Assembly: GCF_030704535.1 (NCBI RefSeq)
Contig: NC_081806.1
Location: 4,859,001 to 4,923,000 of the forward strand
Length of the DNA: 64,000 nucleotides
Reading direction: 5' to 3'
Source: Vitis vinifera
Lineage: Eukaryota > Streptophyta > Magnoliopsida > Vitales > Vitaceae
In this document: piece after piece, positions 26,101-38,389 of the stretch
How positions within the stretch are numbered: the first letter of the stretch is position 1
Layout of the letters: each line of letters begins with the position of its first letter
Translations under genes and position numbers: made by a program
Notes under the pieces: generated by a model
The model's database searches: none
Told to the model about the DNA's origin: nothing
What the model saw: the letters and a program-made list of their open reading frames with translations, nothing else

Positions 26101-29100
26101 CCATTGATTTTCTTCTAGGTGAGACTCCTAGAAGGCCTTAGTGAGACTCTAAGGTTTTCCATCTTTTCTTCATTGTTTCTTCTTTCTCTCTATTTCTTAT
26201 CTTATAATTTTTTCTACCATAAAGTTTATTCCTTGTTCCTCTCCTTACACCCTAAAAATAAAACCCTAGCCCACCTACCCTTGAGTGTAGGCAACCATCC
26301 TAGGGTTGTCCTACATTAATTTTGGTATCAGAGCCAAAATTCTTGGCTTGAAGGCATATGCAATTAAGGAGCGGAGCAACTTATGCAAGCATGAGTTCCA
26401 AAAAAACTTCTAGCAATCAAGATGCCGATACAATACGCTTAGAGGAAATTTCAGCCACACAACAATCCCATCAAGATGCTATAATACAACTAAATAGCAA
26501 ACTTGATGAGATCATGAAGTTATTAGAAAAGAGCCAAGAAAAACGACCAATTGAAGAGGAGATCGCAAGTCATCAATTTAGACAATCGCCAAATCCATCA
26601 CCCGAAGAACAAGACAATTTTATGATGGGGAATCAAAGAAGGGCCAAACTTTTTGAGCTAGATGATGATGTGACAAAAAAGGTACGTCTTGAAGTTGCTG
26701 AATTTTATGGAAAACTAAATCCAACAGCTTTTCTTGATTGGATTATGTCAATGGAAGATTACTTTGATTGGTATGCAATGCCCGAAAATAGAAAAGTTTG
26801 TTTTGTGAAGGCAAAGTTGAAAGGAGCAGCACGTCTATGGTGGCATAATATCAAGAATCAAGCTCATAGAACTGGCCAACCGCCTATTGACACATGGGAC
26901 GAGATGAAGTTGAAGATGAAGGAGCACTTTCTCCCAACTGATTATGAACAACTTATGTATACAAAATTGTTTTCCCTTAAACAAGGTACCAAGTCCGTTG
27001 AAGAATATACAGAAGAATTCCATGAATTGAGCATTCGAAATCAAGTGCGGGAAAGCGATGCTCAACTTGCAGCCCGCTACAAAGCTGGACTTCGAATGGA
27101 GATTCAACTTGAGATGATAGCTGCACACACTTATACCGTAGATGACGTTTATCAACTAGCCCTCAAAATAGAAGAAGGCCTCAAATTCCGGGTTTCCAGG
27201 CGTCCAAGTTCACAAATTGGGAGCACTTTCTCCAACAGGACAGCAAGCAAACCTTTAAGCACGTCAAACTTCAGAACTCCTAATTATGTGAATGGTGGGG
27301 GCAACACTCAACAAACTGCGAATGTGGCTTATAAGAATGGTAATAAGGGTAAAAATTCAATGAGTAATGGAGATAGAAAAGTAGATGTGACTCCTTTATG
27401 CTTTAAGTGTGGTGGGCATGGTCATTATGATGTTGTATGCCCAACCAAAAGTTTACACTTTTGTGTTGAAGAACCAGAATCTGAATTGGAAAGTTACCCA
27501 AAGGAAGAAGAGACCTACAATGAAAATGAAGTTAGTGAAGAATGTGACTACTATGATGGTATGACGGAAGGATATAGTCTTGTAGCACGACCTTTATTAA
27601 CCGTTCCAAAAGTAAAAAGAGAAGAAGATTGGCGACGTACTAGCATTTTCCAAACACGTATTTCTTGCCAAGGGAGATTATGCACCATGATCATTGATAG
27701 AGGTAGCAGTTTGAACATAGCTTCACAAGAACTTGTTGAGAAGCTAAACCTTAAAACAGAGAGACATCCAAATCCATTCAGAGTAGCATGGGTTAATGAC
27801 ACCTCTATCCCGGTAAGTTTTCGTTGCTTAGTAACATTCCTTTTTGGTAAAGACTTTGAAGAGTCTATATGGTGTGAGGTCTTACCCATTAAAGTAAGTC
27901 ATATTTTACTTGGAAGACCTTGGCTCTTTGATAGAAAAGTTCAACATGACGGCTATGAAAATACATATGCTCTCATACACAACGGACGTAAGAAGATCCT
28001 TCGTCCAATGAAAGAAGTCCCTCCAATTAAGAAGTCGGATGAGAATGCACAACCAAAAAAAGGTACTTACTATGTGTCAATTTGAAAATGAGAGCAAGGA
28101 AACTAAAGTTATTTTTGCTTTAATGGCTCGGAAAGTGGAAGAATTTAAAGAACAAGATAAGGAATATCCAGCAAACGCACGTAAAATCCTTGATGACTTT
28201 TCTGACTTGTGGCCTGCAGAGTTACCTAATGAACTCCCTCCTATGCGTGACATACAACATGCCATTGATTTGATTCCCGGTGCATCATTACCAAATTTAC
28301 CAACCTACAGAATGAATCCAACAGAGCATGTTGAATTGAAAAGGCAAGTTGATGAATTACTTACTAAAGGCTTTATTCGTGAAAGTCTAAGTCCTTGTGG
28401 AGTTCCTGCCCTACTAACACCAAAAAAGGATGGATCATGGCGGATGTGTGTGGATAGTTGTGCAATCAACAAAATCACAATTAAGTATCGATTTCCAATT
28501 CCAAGACTTGATGACATGCTAGATATGATGGTTGGATCAGTAATCTTCTCAAAGATTGATCTAAGAAGTGGATATCATCAAATACGTATTAGACCAGTGG
28601 ATGAATGGAAGACATCTTTCAAAACTAAGGATGGATTGTATGAGTGGTTAGTCATGCCGTTTAGACTAACCAATGCTCCAAGTACCTTCATGCGGATTAT
28701 GACGCAGGTATTAAAACCTTTTATTGGACGATTTGTTGTTGTCTATTTTGATGATATTCTTATCTATAGTCGATCTTGTGAAGATCATGAGGAACACTTG
28801 AAGCAAGTAATGCGCACTCTTAGGGCTGAAAAGTTTTACATTAATTTGAAAAAATGTACTTTCATGAGCCCTAGTGTTGTATTTCTTGGCTTTGTTGTGT
28901 CTTCTAAGGGTGTTGAAACAGATCCGGAGAAGATCAAAGCTATTGTTGATTGGCCAGTACCAACAAATATCCATGAGGTGCGAAGCTTCCATGGAATGGC
29001 TACATTCTATCGACGATTTATTCGAAATTTCAGCTCTATTATGGCCCCAATTACTGAATGCATGAAACCTGGTTTATTTATTTGGACCAAGGCGGCCAAC

Positions 29101-32100
29101 AAGGCATTTGAAGAAATCAAATCCAAGATGGTGAACCCTCCTATCCTACGCCTACCAGACTTTGAGAAAGTATTTGAGGTGGCCTGTGATGCTTCCCATG
29201 TGGGAATTGGAGCAGTCCTTAGCCAAGAGGGACATCCTGTGGCTTTCTTTAGTGAGAAGCTCAATGGGGCAAAGAAAAAATACTCCACATATGATCTTGA
29301 ATTCTATGCAGTGGTGCAAGCAATTAGGCATTGGCAACATTATCTTAGTTACAAGGAATTTGTTTTGTATTCAGATCATGAAGCCTTGCGATATCTTAAT
29401 TCTCAAAAGAAGCTTAACTCTCGGCATGCAAAATGGAGTAGTTTTCTTCAACTGTTTACCTTTAATTTAAAGCATTGTGTAGGAATTGAAAATAAAGTAG
29501 CTGATGCCCTTAGTAGGAAGGCCCTTCTCTTAGTAAACATGTCAACCACTACAATTGGATTTGAAGAATTAAAGCATTGCTATGACAATGATGCTGATTT
29601 TGGAGATGTTTATTCCTCTCTTTTGAGTGGTTCAAAAGCAACATGTATTGATTTCCAGATTTTAGAAGGGTACTTGTTTTATAAAAATCGTTTATGCTTA
29701 CCAAGGACTTCTCTACGTGATCATGTCATATGGGAACTTCATGGAGGCGGAATGGGCGGACATTTTGGATGAGATAAGACCATTGCTTTGGTGGAAGATC
29801 GCTTCTTTTGGCCTAGTTTAAAGAAGGATGTTTGGAAGGCTATCAAACAATGTCGAGCATGTCAAGTAGGAAAAGGTTCAAAGCAAAATACGGGGTTATA
29901 TACGCCATTACCAGTTCTTTCCAAACCTTGGGAAGACTTGAGCATGGATTTTGTACTTGGATTACCAAGGACACAACGGGGCTTTGATTCTATATTTGTT
30001 GTGGTTGATAGATTTTCCAAAATGACACATTTTATCCCATGTAAGAAGGCTTCGGATGCTTCTTATGTTGCTGCCTTATTCTTTAAAGAAGTAGTTCGAT
30101 TGCATGGATTACCACAATCCATTGTTTCTGATCGCGATGTCAAGTTTATGAGCTATTTTTGGAAAACCTTGTGGGCCAAGCTAGGTACTCAATTAAAATT
30201 TTCAAGTTCTTTCCATCCTCAAACTGATGGACAAACAGAAGTTGTCAACCGCAGTCTTGGTAATCTGTTGAGATGCATTGTGAGAGATCAGTTGAGAAAG
30301 TGGGATAATGTCTTACCACAAGCCGAATTTGCTTTCAATAGCTGCACTAATCGTACTACTGGGTACTCACCTTTTGAAGTGGCATATGGGCTAAAACCTA
30401 AGCAACCTGTTGATCTTATACCATTACCTACTTCTGTCCGCACCAGCCAAGATGGTGATGCATTTGCACGTCATATACGAGATATACATGAAAAGGTATG
30501 AGAAAAAATCAAAATCAGCAATGAGAACTATAAAGAGGCAGCAGATGCACATCGAAGATATATTTAGTTTCAAGAAGGTGATCTAGTGATGGTTCGTTTA
30601 CGACCAGAAAGATTTCATCCGAGCACATATCAAAAGCTTCAAGCTAAGAAAGCGAGTCCATTTCGGGTACTAAAGCGGTTGGGTGAGAATGCTTATTTGT
30701 TAGAGCTCCCTTCAAACTTGCATTTTAGTCCAATATTTAATGTGGAAGATTTACATATCTACCATGGCCATCACAACGATGTAAGTGAAGAGTTGGATCT
30801 TCAATTACCACCTACTCTTAGCCCACGTCCTGAGATCGAGTATGTTCTTGATGATCAACTTGTGTCTACTCGACAAGGTGGATACCAAAATTTTTTGGTG
30901 AAATGGCGAGGCAAACCACATTCTGAGAATACATGGATTACGACAACGGATTTTCAGAAGATTAACCCCGATCTCTATGAATTGTATCAAGCATCTAACT
31001 CATCGGAGCCGAGTTCTTTCAAGCCGGGGAGAATTGATGGGGGAAAACCTTTTAAAGTTTATTCAAGGAAGAAAGGGAAGACCTAAGTAAACTTTAAGTA
31101 GGATTAATATAATTAGAATTTGAGTCATGATAGGTTATTAGAGTCCTAGTAGACTTTGGATTTCTTAGAGAAGCCTATAAATAGGCTAATCAATGTAAAT
31201 CAAAGGAATGAATTTTGATGAATAATATTATACTTTCTTTCATTGCAAGGTTGCAACCCTCAATGGTGAGACTCCATTGATTTTCTTCTAGGTGAGACTC
31301 CTAGAAGGCCTTAGTGAGACTCTAAGGTTTTCCATCTTTTCTTCATTGTTTCTTCTTTCTCTCTATTTCTTATCTTATAATTTTTTCTACCATAAAGTTT
31401 ATTCTTTGTTCCTCTCCTTACACCCTAAAAATAAAACCCTAGCCCACCTACCCTTGAGTGTAGGCAACCATCCTAGGGTTGTCCTACATCACCTCCGATA
31501 TACAAGAAGATTTATAAAAAAAGATAGATCACAAAATAATGTATAATGATTTCATCTCCTCAAAACCAGCTAGGCTCCTCTCATTGTTGGTCCATAATGG
31601 TGTACATACCAAATGCCAACCGAGCTAAATGGCATTCAAAGGAATGCCTTTAAAACTTTTACTCAAACCACAATATCTTTAACATCCTCCATTTATCCTC
31701 AAAGATCTTAGCATTTCTCTCTTGTCACATAATCTAAATCAAAGTGAGACAAGCAATCTTCCAAAGGGTCTTGCCTCTAGTGGAGTTCCTAAAACCCATA
31801 TAAGAAATAATCATCATGTCATATAAAGTCCTCGGCTAAACCCACACCATCCTGGTCTGTCTGAGTAGCTTGTGCCATAGTCCCCAAGTGATTGAACAAT
31901 GTACAAAGTACAAAGAGATGACAAATTGTCTTTCCACTCCCACTACATAGGGTGCACCAATTAGGATTAAGGGCTTTAGAAGGTCTTCTCAACTAAAACA
32001 TGTCATTGAGGATCAGTTTCACTTTTATGTTTCTTTTTGGGCTTACTGTACAGACATTTTTAAACCCTATCCTTTGAGTGTAATTTAGCTTAGTTGGCTT

Positions 32101-35100
32101 CCGTCATATACACCCTAGGGTTGGGTTTATAGGGTCAGGATTGTTTTACTTGCATAGGCTTTTTGTTCATTTTTTATAACCCTCCTTGGTTAGTGGAAGT
32201 TTACTTAGTACTTTTGATCATGCGGCCTTTTCTACCTTTTGTAAAACCTTCCTTTGCTAGTGGAGGTTTACTGAGTTCTTTTGATCAGGCTTGTACTTCA
32301 TGGGGAGGATTCCTCATCTTTCTCATGTTTCTTTTCTCATTTAATACATATATTTTGTTTTTGATCAAGAGAAAAAGAAAAAAAAGGGCATGTCATTGGT
32401 GTTCACCTTTCTACGTGCAACTAAGCAAAGACCTTAACCTTAGATGAGACTTTTAATTTCCATAAATATTTGGTTGGATGGATAGAAACCAAATCTGATA
32501 TATTAGACAAAGCAAAGAAGAAAGATTTTACTAAGAATAAGCCTGAAGAAGATAGTGTTCATGCTCTTGCATCTGGGATGAATGGAGACAAGTGTACACG
32601 AGTAAGACAAGATCCTCAATCTCCAATCAATAAGGTTGCAACCATGTATTCTCCTTAGTAATCAGACTTCATGTTTTTTAATTTTAACTCCAATAGTAGG
32701 AAGTTGGTTTTGCATTAGGATACCAACAGCTTGAAATTTATTCTAAGATTTTTGCTCTAAAACTGATTCAAAAGCCATATTAGATCATAATCATATATCT
32801 TAGAACAAGATCCGAGGAATTGAAAACACATGCAGGAAGTTGCAAGATTTATTAGCCATTTACGGAGTACTTAAAAGACCAAACATCGATGATATACAAC
32901 TAACCAAAGCCAAACCAGGATCTTCCCCTCTTTTAAGAGCAGCTTCTATCTCAGGGTCACCAGAATGATTGCGGGCCCAATCCTGAACAGCAATGTGTAA
33001 GCTATCAATACCACTAAACGAAATTTCCAACATCATTTTACTTACTAGAGGTGGAAAATTACCCGAACGCGACCAACAAAAATCTGAATAACAGAAGCAC
33101 CAGCTTGAGCAGCAGCTGCAGCTTGACAAAAACTGAAGAAGAATGATCAAGTCATCAAATGATTAGCCACAAGGTTTGAAGATGAGATTCACTGTACATG
33201 TACACGTATAAAAGGGAAACAAATATGGAAGTCGTTAGTTGTTCAAAGTCAATCAAAATAAGAGTGAAAGATATAACAAGGAAAAAGGCAAAGAATATGA
33301 ATTGTAGCTCTTAACTCCTGATAAGTGCTGAATAACATATCAGTATCAACCTCATTTCTTCCATCCAACCAAAACTCTATCACTCAACATTTTGGAGAGA
33401 TGCTTAAAAAATTATCAAATATAGAGAACAAAAAGGTAATCCACCCAGATCATTTAAAAGCCCTGACCAAGACATCAAGGATAGCACAAATGCTAAATAT
33501 TAAGCAAACTAACAATGCTACATCAATACAAGAGAACACTATGCAAAGCAATGTTTTTAGAATTACACTTACCTTCAATTAATTTCTCAAGATATACAGA
33601 AAGCTAACTTAGATTGTTACCTTGAATAATTTATTTGGCATCATAACACCCTCCAAAATACAATTTTTTGGTACATTAATAGATTGATCTGATACCTATT
33701 GATGCAATGATTTTTCCAAATATAGATGAGATTTATTGTGATCTAAACAAAATATCATGCTGAGTTTTGTTTTTGTGCACATAAAACAACTACTGCGATA
33801 TATGCAAAAGAAGCCACAGTTTTCCCTTCCCCACTCTATGTCAGAAAGCCTATAAGAATGAAAAAGGATGAGTAGTCAGCATTTCTGGTATGAACTCCCC
33901 AAAAAACTATGTACAAATGACTAACAGAAAAAATAAATAAAGAAATCATATCATAAGTAAAGATTTCAGCAAAATAGCATTATGAGCCATGCAAAGCTAT
34001 GCATGAGTAGTGGCACACATCATAAAACTGAATTTCTAGCTGGAGGGTACTTTCAGAAAACAATATAAAGAACTATGCTACTAGAGTCTTTCTCACTATC
34101 TTGCCTAGTACAACTCTGGTGTATCAGAGTTAATCCTTATATATCTTCATTTTACTTCTTCATCTTATATAACTCATCATAAGTCAAATCATTTCATGGT
34201 GAAGGTTTCTGTCATGGCATATTCACAGTGATCCAATGTGGATATAATGGATACACCACCATTATGCTCTTCAAGGCTCATTTAGGACTAAGCAATTCAT
34301 GGGTCTCTTGGAGTGTCATGGGAGGGACTATGAGGAATCAAGGCATGGAGCTACAAAGGTGCTTGTGCTTCTTGACAGCTACCTAGTATTAAGTGTATTT
34401 GTATCCAGAAAGATTTAGTGATGAATGCATAGGAAAACCTTTTGATTTTCCAAATCATGAAAAACAATTTAACCATAACTTGATTTTCAAAGTGGAATTT
34501 CAAACTAGCCCTGAGTTATTCCATGTTATACACAATTACTTTTTGCATATTATAAACCAAGGTTTGGGTAATAGAACGGATAGTCTGTCTTGAAAAACTA
34601 ACCTGTAAACAAAAGTCAAATGTGTCTGTATGCCCTCAGATTCCAGCAACCTTGAGGCCTCAATTCCCTGAATTGAAAACCAACTATTGAGGGACCACAG
34701 TGGGATGAAAGTTATTAGCTTCTATATACCAAGCACTAAATTCAGATACTCACTTGCCAAGTTGAAGGAATTTTAAATAACAAACGCTCTGGAGGGACAT
34801 CAATTTCATTGTACAGGGTCAAAAGGTCATGCACCTGCAGATTATGATAAACTAAATGCATCAGACTACATAAAAATGTAATTACTGAATAAAGAAAGAG
34901 GTCCACGTATCATAGTTTGAACCACCCATCTAAATTCCCAATATTGTCCATTGATTCAATCCATAACTATTCAAACATAATGTGCAGGCACAATGAGCCA
35001 GTTTCAAAAATTTTGCCACAGAAATAACCAAAATATCAGATGATCATGTGATAGAAATGGATATCAATAACACTTTCAAGCCATCAATAGAGTATAAAAA

Positions 35101-37939
35101 ATATTCTGAGTGGTATAAAACATCCTAAAGTCAGTTCCTAACAAGGGGTGAATGAATATTACAAAATGTTCTCAAGTGAGCTCCTAATAAGGGTTGAACA
35201 GTAAATTCTCTCTCCCTCCCTCCCCCCTAACAAGGGGTGAATGAATATTACAAAATGTTCTCAAGTGAGCACCTAATAAAGTTGAACAATAAATTCTCCC
35301 TCCCCCCCTCTCTCTCACTCACTCACACACACCAAAAGCACACACACAGGTACTCTCTCTGACATGCATGTGCTCACACAAATATGTAGTCAAACATATC
35401 TTCCACCAATTTAAAATCACAAATTTTATATATTGCCCAAAAGAGATGATAGTGGAACATGCTCTCTTTCTCTCGCATACACACGCACAAAAGCAAATGC
35501 TTAGAAATAGGCAGTCAAATAGGCTTTCTAGTTCTTGACCAAAAAAAAGATGACAGTAGAACTTGCTTTGTCTCTCACATATGTTCATTGCACATGCGCA
35601 CACAAATAGCTCTCTCTCTATCTCTCTCTCTCTCACACACACACACAGATGTATACATGAATGTGCATGTACAAATAGTTAGTCAAATAGGTTCCTACAA
35701 GTTGACATCATAAATCTTATATTTTGCGCCAAAACAGATGACATTAGAATTTACTCTTTTTCTCTCACATGCACATGCAAAATAGGTCTTTCTCTTGTGC
35801 ATCACGTGCACACACAAAAATAAGTAGTTAACTAGTTTTCCAACTAAACTTCATATATCACCCAAAAAAATGCTGACTGCTAACTTGCTTTTTCTCTCAC
35901 GCATCCGCATGCAAACATGGACATACTAATAGTTCTCTCTCTATCTTACATAAATGGGTAGTCAAATAGGTTTTTCTTAAATTTGATCTTATAAATTGTA
36001 TATATCACCCAAAGAAACGCTAACAGTGGAATTTCCTCTCTTTTCCACCCATTGCATGTGCATGCACATACAAATAATATCTTCTCTTTCAATTTTTCCA
36101 TCAGTGCTGCCATAAGTGAAACCATAATACATTATCACAATGGCAAAATCAAAAGAGAAGATATTACTTATTTTAAAGCATGGTAAAGGAAGAACACTAG
36201 TTAATGCTGATGCAACGATTTTTGAAAAATAATGTACTTATGGATGTGATCAAAACATCACAAAACCATTAAAGTGAATCAACTTTTGGAAACACCAAAT
36301 TAGATAATGTAATTCTCACTTGAACTAAAAGATGATTATAATGCAAACATCAATTAATTTCAAAGTTTCGACAGACAGCTCTTAATGCCAATTTCTAAAA
36401 GCAATTGACTACAAAATCGATTTTGGAGTATGCTTTCTGTAAAATTTCAAAGAAAGAAACAATAGTGGTTAGTTGATGTTTTTATAACTAAAATAGCATC
36501 CACACTGGTGTTGGAGTAACCAAATATATAATTTTGTGTCCATTTAAGCTTTCATTTTTTAATTTGAAAAGCAAACAGGGAAGGAAATATATCTGCATTG
36601 ATCCATGAGGTTGCTCATCTTTCGCACTTCATGGAAATTTACATCACAAGAGCTGAATGAAGCAAGTATTTACCATTCCATTTCCTGGAAAAATGCATCT
36701 CAAAAGTAAAAAGGAAATCATTTGCCATCAATTCATAGAAAGAGAGCAGAATTGTTAACTATAATATTGTGGTGCAAGAAAAACAATTATTGGGGATTCT
36801 CCAACATGATTCCAGGAACTACTTTCTGAAAAGATAAATGGAAGCTTAATGGATCATATAGTAAAATCAAGAACTATGCCCTTGCCAAACAAATAAAAAG
36901 AAGTCAAAGCCAATTCTATGACAGAAAATATTCTAACATAAAAAAAATTAAAAAACCATTACCAGCCCAAAATTTTTGGGATAATTCATCACCAGCAATG
37001 ACCCAAATTTTGTAAACTAACAACTAAAAAAATAAAAATTAATAAACATTTAATGGGCCCTCCAACATTGTTAACCAAATTAAATTGTTATAACAAGCCT
37101 AAACAGAAAAACAATATCTTAAATACACACAGTGTTAACAGAAAATAAACCTATACCTTCCTAATAATGCCATGTGTGTCATAAGCAAGACGAGCATCCA
37201 CTTCAGTTGACACTCTACCAGGAACTAGTTTCACAAGGTCACTGCCAACTTTCACCAAAGCCTACACATCCATGATCAATTGTGAGCAACCACATTAATT
37301 TCATCACATTAGGAGAGAAAAAAAAAAAACAACCTTATTAAAGAAGCAGGACATTCGAGCATCGGGGCTTTCCAACCCATAACACACTGAATCTGCCAAT
37401 GCAGTCTCCACAGCGCTCTACAGCAATTAAAAGAGCAGCACTTTAAGCCATTCCCTCTCAAATAAAAAAATCAATATTATATATTTTTATCTTTGATTGC
37501 ATTGATTACTTACCCTAAAAATTGTATCGGGCAGGCTGCAAATGCCTAAGAGAAGTGAGGAGCTAACAGTAGCAGCTGTTGGTGGAAATCTAAATTTCAA
37601 ATAATTCAAAATCAATCGTCAAAGAAATCACTAAGGCCTCTTATTTTGGTTGCTAATAAAGCAGCAGACGGAAAAAGAACATGGCACTTTTAGCCTCATG
37701 ATTTTTTGGTTCATTTCCCAAACAAATAAACCCAAAAAACCCGACCAAAATAAGCTGACAGTTGGGCCAGATAGATTGACAGGAGATTTTAATTTTCCTG
37801 GCTCCAAATAATGAAAATTCAAAAATTCAAAATTTGAGTTTATCTTATTTTGATTACACTTTCGAGTAATCAAACAGACCACAAACAAAATACCAAATCC
37901 ATTCCGGAGTTACTGCTAGAGTTAATTTAAAAAAAAAAA

Positions 37940-37974
<35 letters not shown>

Positions 37975-38389
37975 ATGTAACCTCTCGAAATCATCGAAAA
38001 TAACGGTGTCTGGAACGATCTCACTTAAGTCTGAAACGGCATCAAATTCAGTGCTTAAACCTGAAAAGGCAATGACAAAATGGAAGCCAAATCAAACAAG
38101 AGCAGAGGATTAGAAGAGCAAATAATCGAGAGAACAGAATTCTAACGACCTTTGTCAAGGGAGGAAGAAAAGTTGGCGGAGGCGCGAATTTGAGGAAACG
38201 ACCTCTGGAAGCTGAGAGCAAATCTGGGCGTAGCGGATCGAGCTAAGAACCTTAGTCTCCCCTTCTGCTCCATCAACAACCAATCCATCAGTCCATGAAT
38301 TAAGAAAAATGAAAGAAAATGTGAGAAATTACCTGACGTGAAGAAGAGGAGAGGGCTGATGAGGGAGGCGATTGCAATAAAAGCGACAT
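23176..38389 (-). CDS. TRA2: Transaldolase, plastid-type
   Basis: Thirteen exons (transcription order): 38333-38389, 38150-38264, 37982-38060, 37514-37589, 37334-37417, 37157-37261, 34754-34834, 34603-34667, 33063-33132, 32905-32982, 24897-24994, 24661-24796, 23176-23322. They give 396 aa. Transaldolase moves a dihydroxyacetone unit between sugar phosphates in the non-oxidative pentose phosphate pathway. The Schiff-base lysine is Lys193 in FKIPSTWQ. Other family blocks are [39 protein letters not shown]-like DYIIAPLK, and the C-terminal GKIWPPPNV. The first ~55 residues are Ser/Arg-rich and lack acidic residues, fitting a chloroplast transit peptide. The gene spans 15 kb because introns 6 and 10 are swollen by repeats and transposons. 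Splice sites flanking the inserts are intact, so the gene should still be functional. The symbol follows the closest remembered Arabidopsis protein. Confidence 0.94.
24477..24616. mobile_element. Mutator-type foldback MITE in transaldolase intron 12
   Basis: A ~140-bp inverted repeat. The left end GGAGAATTCTATGGTACC pairs with the right end, whose reverse complement reads GAGTATTCAATGGTACC. The arms continue through GATGTTTGAAA and CTGTTGAA blocks to a central palindrome near 24545-24560. The left terminus matches 15 of 18 positions of the left end of the 12-kb MULE at 51720, and it shares TTCTATGGTACCC with that element's right end. No 9-bp target duplication is now visible. Confidence 0.65.
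25724..25837 (-). mobile_element. LINE relic, 3' end (left of chromovirus)
   Basis: Read on the minus strand this is a LINE-like 3' untranslated tail ending in an A run (plus-strand T run at about 25724-25733). It is cut at 25837 by the chromovirus and continues beyond the right LTR at 31492. The two parts join at the 5-bp duplication CCTCC. Confidence 0.5.
25833..25837. repeat. Target-site duplication CCTCC, left copy
   Basis: CCTCC immediately precedes the 5' LTR. The identical pentamer follows the 3' LTR at 31492-31496. Five bp is the usual duplication length for Ty3/gypsy integration. Confidence 0.85.
25838..26318 (+). repeat. 5' LTR of chromovirus
   Basis: 481 bp, starting TGATG and ending CATTA (CATCA in the other LTR). 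It contains a TATA box CTATAAATAG at 26002-26011. Compared with the 3' LTR it has three substitutions and one extra 24-bp tandem duplication (25934-25957 repeated at 25958-25981). Confidence 0.95.
26323..26336 (+). other. Primer binding site (tRNA-iMet type)
   Basis: TGGTATCAGAGCCA begins 5 nt after the 5' LTR. This is the standard primer binding sequence complementary to the 3' end of initiator tRNA-Met in plant LTR retrotransposons. Confidence 0.9.
26358..28085 (+). CDS. Retrotransposon gag-protease reading frame
   Basis: 575 codons. The N-terminal third is gag capsid-like (for example [16 protein letters not shown] and [14 protein letters not shown]). A CX2CX4HX4C nucleocapsid zinc knuckle ([14 protein letters not shown]) lies near residues 351-364. 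The aspartic protease follows, but its active site reads DRGSS where the family has DSG or DTG. That is a likely loss of protease function. The frame ends shortly after an A7 run (28055-28061). The reverse transcriptase continues in the +1 frame, so the polyprotein is split by a one-base length change in the run. Confidence 0.9.
   Translation: MQLRSGATYASMSSKKTSSNQDADTIRLEEISATQQSHQDAIIQLNSKLDEIMKLLEKSQEKRPIEEEIASHQFRQSPNPSPEEQDNFMMGNQRRAKLFELDDDVTKKVRLEVAEFYGKLNPTAFLDWIMSMEDYFDWYAMPENRKVCFVKAKLKGAARLWWHNIKNQAHRTGQPPIDTWDEMKLKMKEHFLPTDYEQLMYTKLFSLKQGTKSVEEYTEEFHELSIRNQVRESDAQLAARYKAGLRMEIQLEMIAAHTYTVDDVYQLALKIEEGLKFRVSRRPSSQIGSTFSNRTASKPLSTSNFRTPNYVNGGGNTQQTANVAYKNGNKGKNSMSNGDRKVDVTPLCFKCGGHGHYDVVCPTKSLHFCVEEPESELESYPKEEETYNENEVSEECDYYDGMTEGYSLVARPLLTVPKVKREEDWRRTSIFQTRISCQGRLCTMIIDRGSSLNIASQELVEKLNLKTERHPNPFRVAWVNDTSIPVSFRCLVTFLFGKDFEESIWCEVLPIKVSHILLGRPWLFDRKVQHDGYENTYALIHNGRKKILRPMKEVPPIKKSDENAQPKKGTYYVSI
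28039..31086 (+). pseudogene. Retrotransposon pol (RT-RNase H-integrase-chromodomain), interrupted
   Basis: One frame throughout, broken by stops at 29770-29772 (TGA), 30499-30501 (TGA) and 30565-30567 (TAG). Reverse transcriptase carries [10 protein letters not shown] usually glycine-containing FGLTNAP motif reads FRLTNAP. RNase H acidic residues (CDAS, DLEF, SDHE, ADALS) are present. Integrase has the zinc-binding CRAC pair and its D, D and E residues ([22 protein letters not shown]). A GPY/F-like region is followed by a chromodomain ([16 protein letters not shown]). The frame ends 52 nt inside the 3' LTR. At least the first stop fits CGA-to-TGA decay of a methylated CpG. Confidence 0.92.
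31024..31034 (+). other. Polypurine tract
   Basis: A short G/A-rich stretch (CGGGGAGAAT) directly before the 3' LTR, in the place where plus-strand DNA priming occurs in LTR elements. It overlaps the end of the pol frame. Confidence 0.6.
31035..31491 (+). repeat. 3' LTR of chromovirus
   Basis: 457 bp with termini TGATG...CATCA and a TATA box CTATAAATAG at 31175-31184. It lacks the 24-bp duplication found in the 5' LTR. It is followed by the target duplication CCTCC at 31492-31496. Confidence 0.95.
31492..31985 (-). pseudogene. LINE reverse-transcriptase C-terminal (zf-RVT) relic
   Basis: Read on the minus strand with several stops and shifts, the segment gives zf-RVT-like phrases: [28 protein letters not shown] and [12 protein letters not shown]. 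These match the zinc-finger end of plant LINE reverse transcriptases. It continues to the 3' tail left of the chromovirus (25724-25837), so the retrotransposon inserted into this older LINE. Confidence 0.6.
31995..32390 (+). mobile_element. Second LINE 3' tail, plus orientation
   Basis: Contains the phrase GGGGAGGATTCCTCATCTTT followed by T-rich sequence and a terminal A-rich run (about 32371-32388). The layout mirrors the LINE tail on the other side of the chromovirus in opposite orientation. No coding domain is preserved. Confidence 0.4.
35135..36085. repeat. Diverged tandem array in transaldolase intron 6
   Basis: About five imperfect units of 120-170 bp. Each has a TCTCTCTC/CACACA-rich part, then a TAGTCAAATAGG-like phrase, then ATATATTGCCCAAAA-like and GATGACAGTGGAACTTGCT-like phrases (units near 35345, 35490, 35650, 35815 and 35950). 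A separate ~90-bp direct duplication (GGTGAATGAATATTACAAAA) lies at 35146 and 35236, just before the array. Confidence 0.75.
37929..37974. repeat. Poly-A plus (GA)n tract at transaldolase intron 3
   Basis: About 20 A followed by about 13 GA units directly beside the exon 3 donor. On the coding strand this reads as CT and T runs just inside intron 3. Confidence 0.85.

Larger units (their letters stand above)
25838..31491 (+). mobile_element. Ty3/gypsy chromovirus LTR retrotransposon, full length but defective
   Basis: A 5654-bp element with two LTRs, a tRNA-Met type primer site, gag zinc knuckle, protease, reverse transcriptase, RNase H, integrase and a C-terminal chromodomain, in that order. 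This order defines Ty3/gypsy chromoviruses. The short length and ~460-bp LTRs suggest the Reina-like group, which I could not confirm. It lies in intron 10 of transaldolase in the opposite orientation to the gene. LTRs differ at 3 of 457 positions, indicating recent insertion. The coding region has one frameshift and three in-frame stops, so this copy cannot make its own polyprotein. Confidence 0.96.

Noticed and set aside
28039..28085. Programmed frameshift between gag-protease and pol
   Set aside because: The shift is at a plain A7 run, in the +1 direction, with no slippery heptamer plus pseudoknot context visible. The element also has three unrelated stops, so decay or a run-length error is simpler.
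26119..31546. Identical short frames in both LTRs ([13 protein letters not shown]...)
   Set aside because: Duplicate LTR sequence read in frame; no LTR-encoded protein is known for this family.
35319..35713. Open frames of about 84-107 codons in transaldolase intron 6
   Set aside because: They are translations of CT/CA simple repeats in the tandem array.
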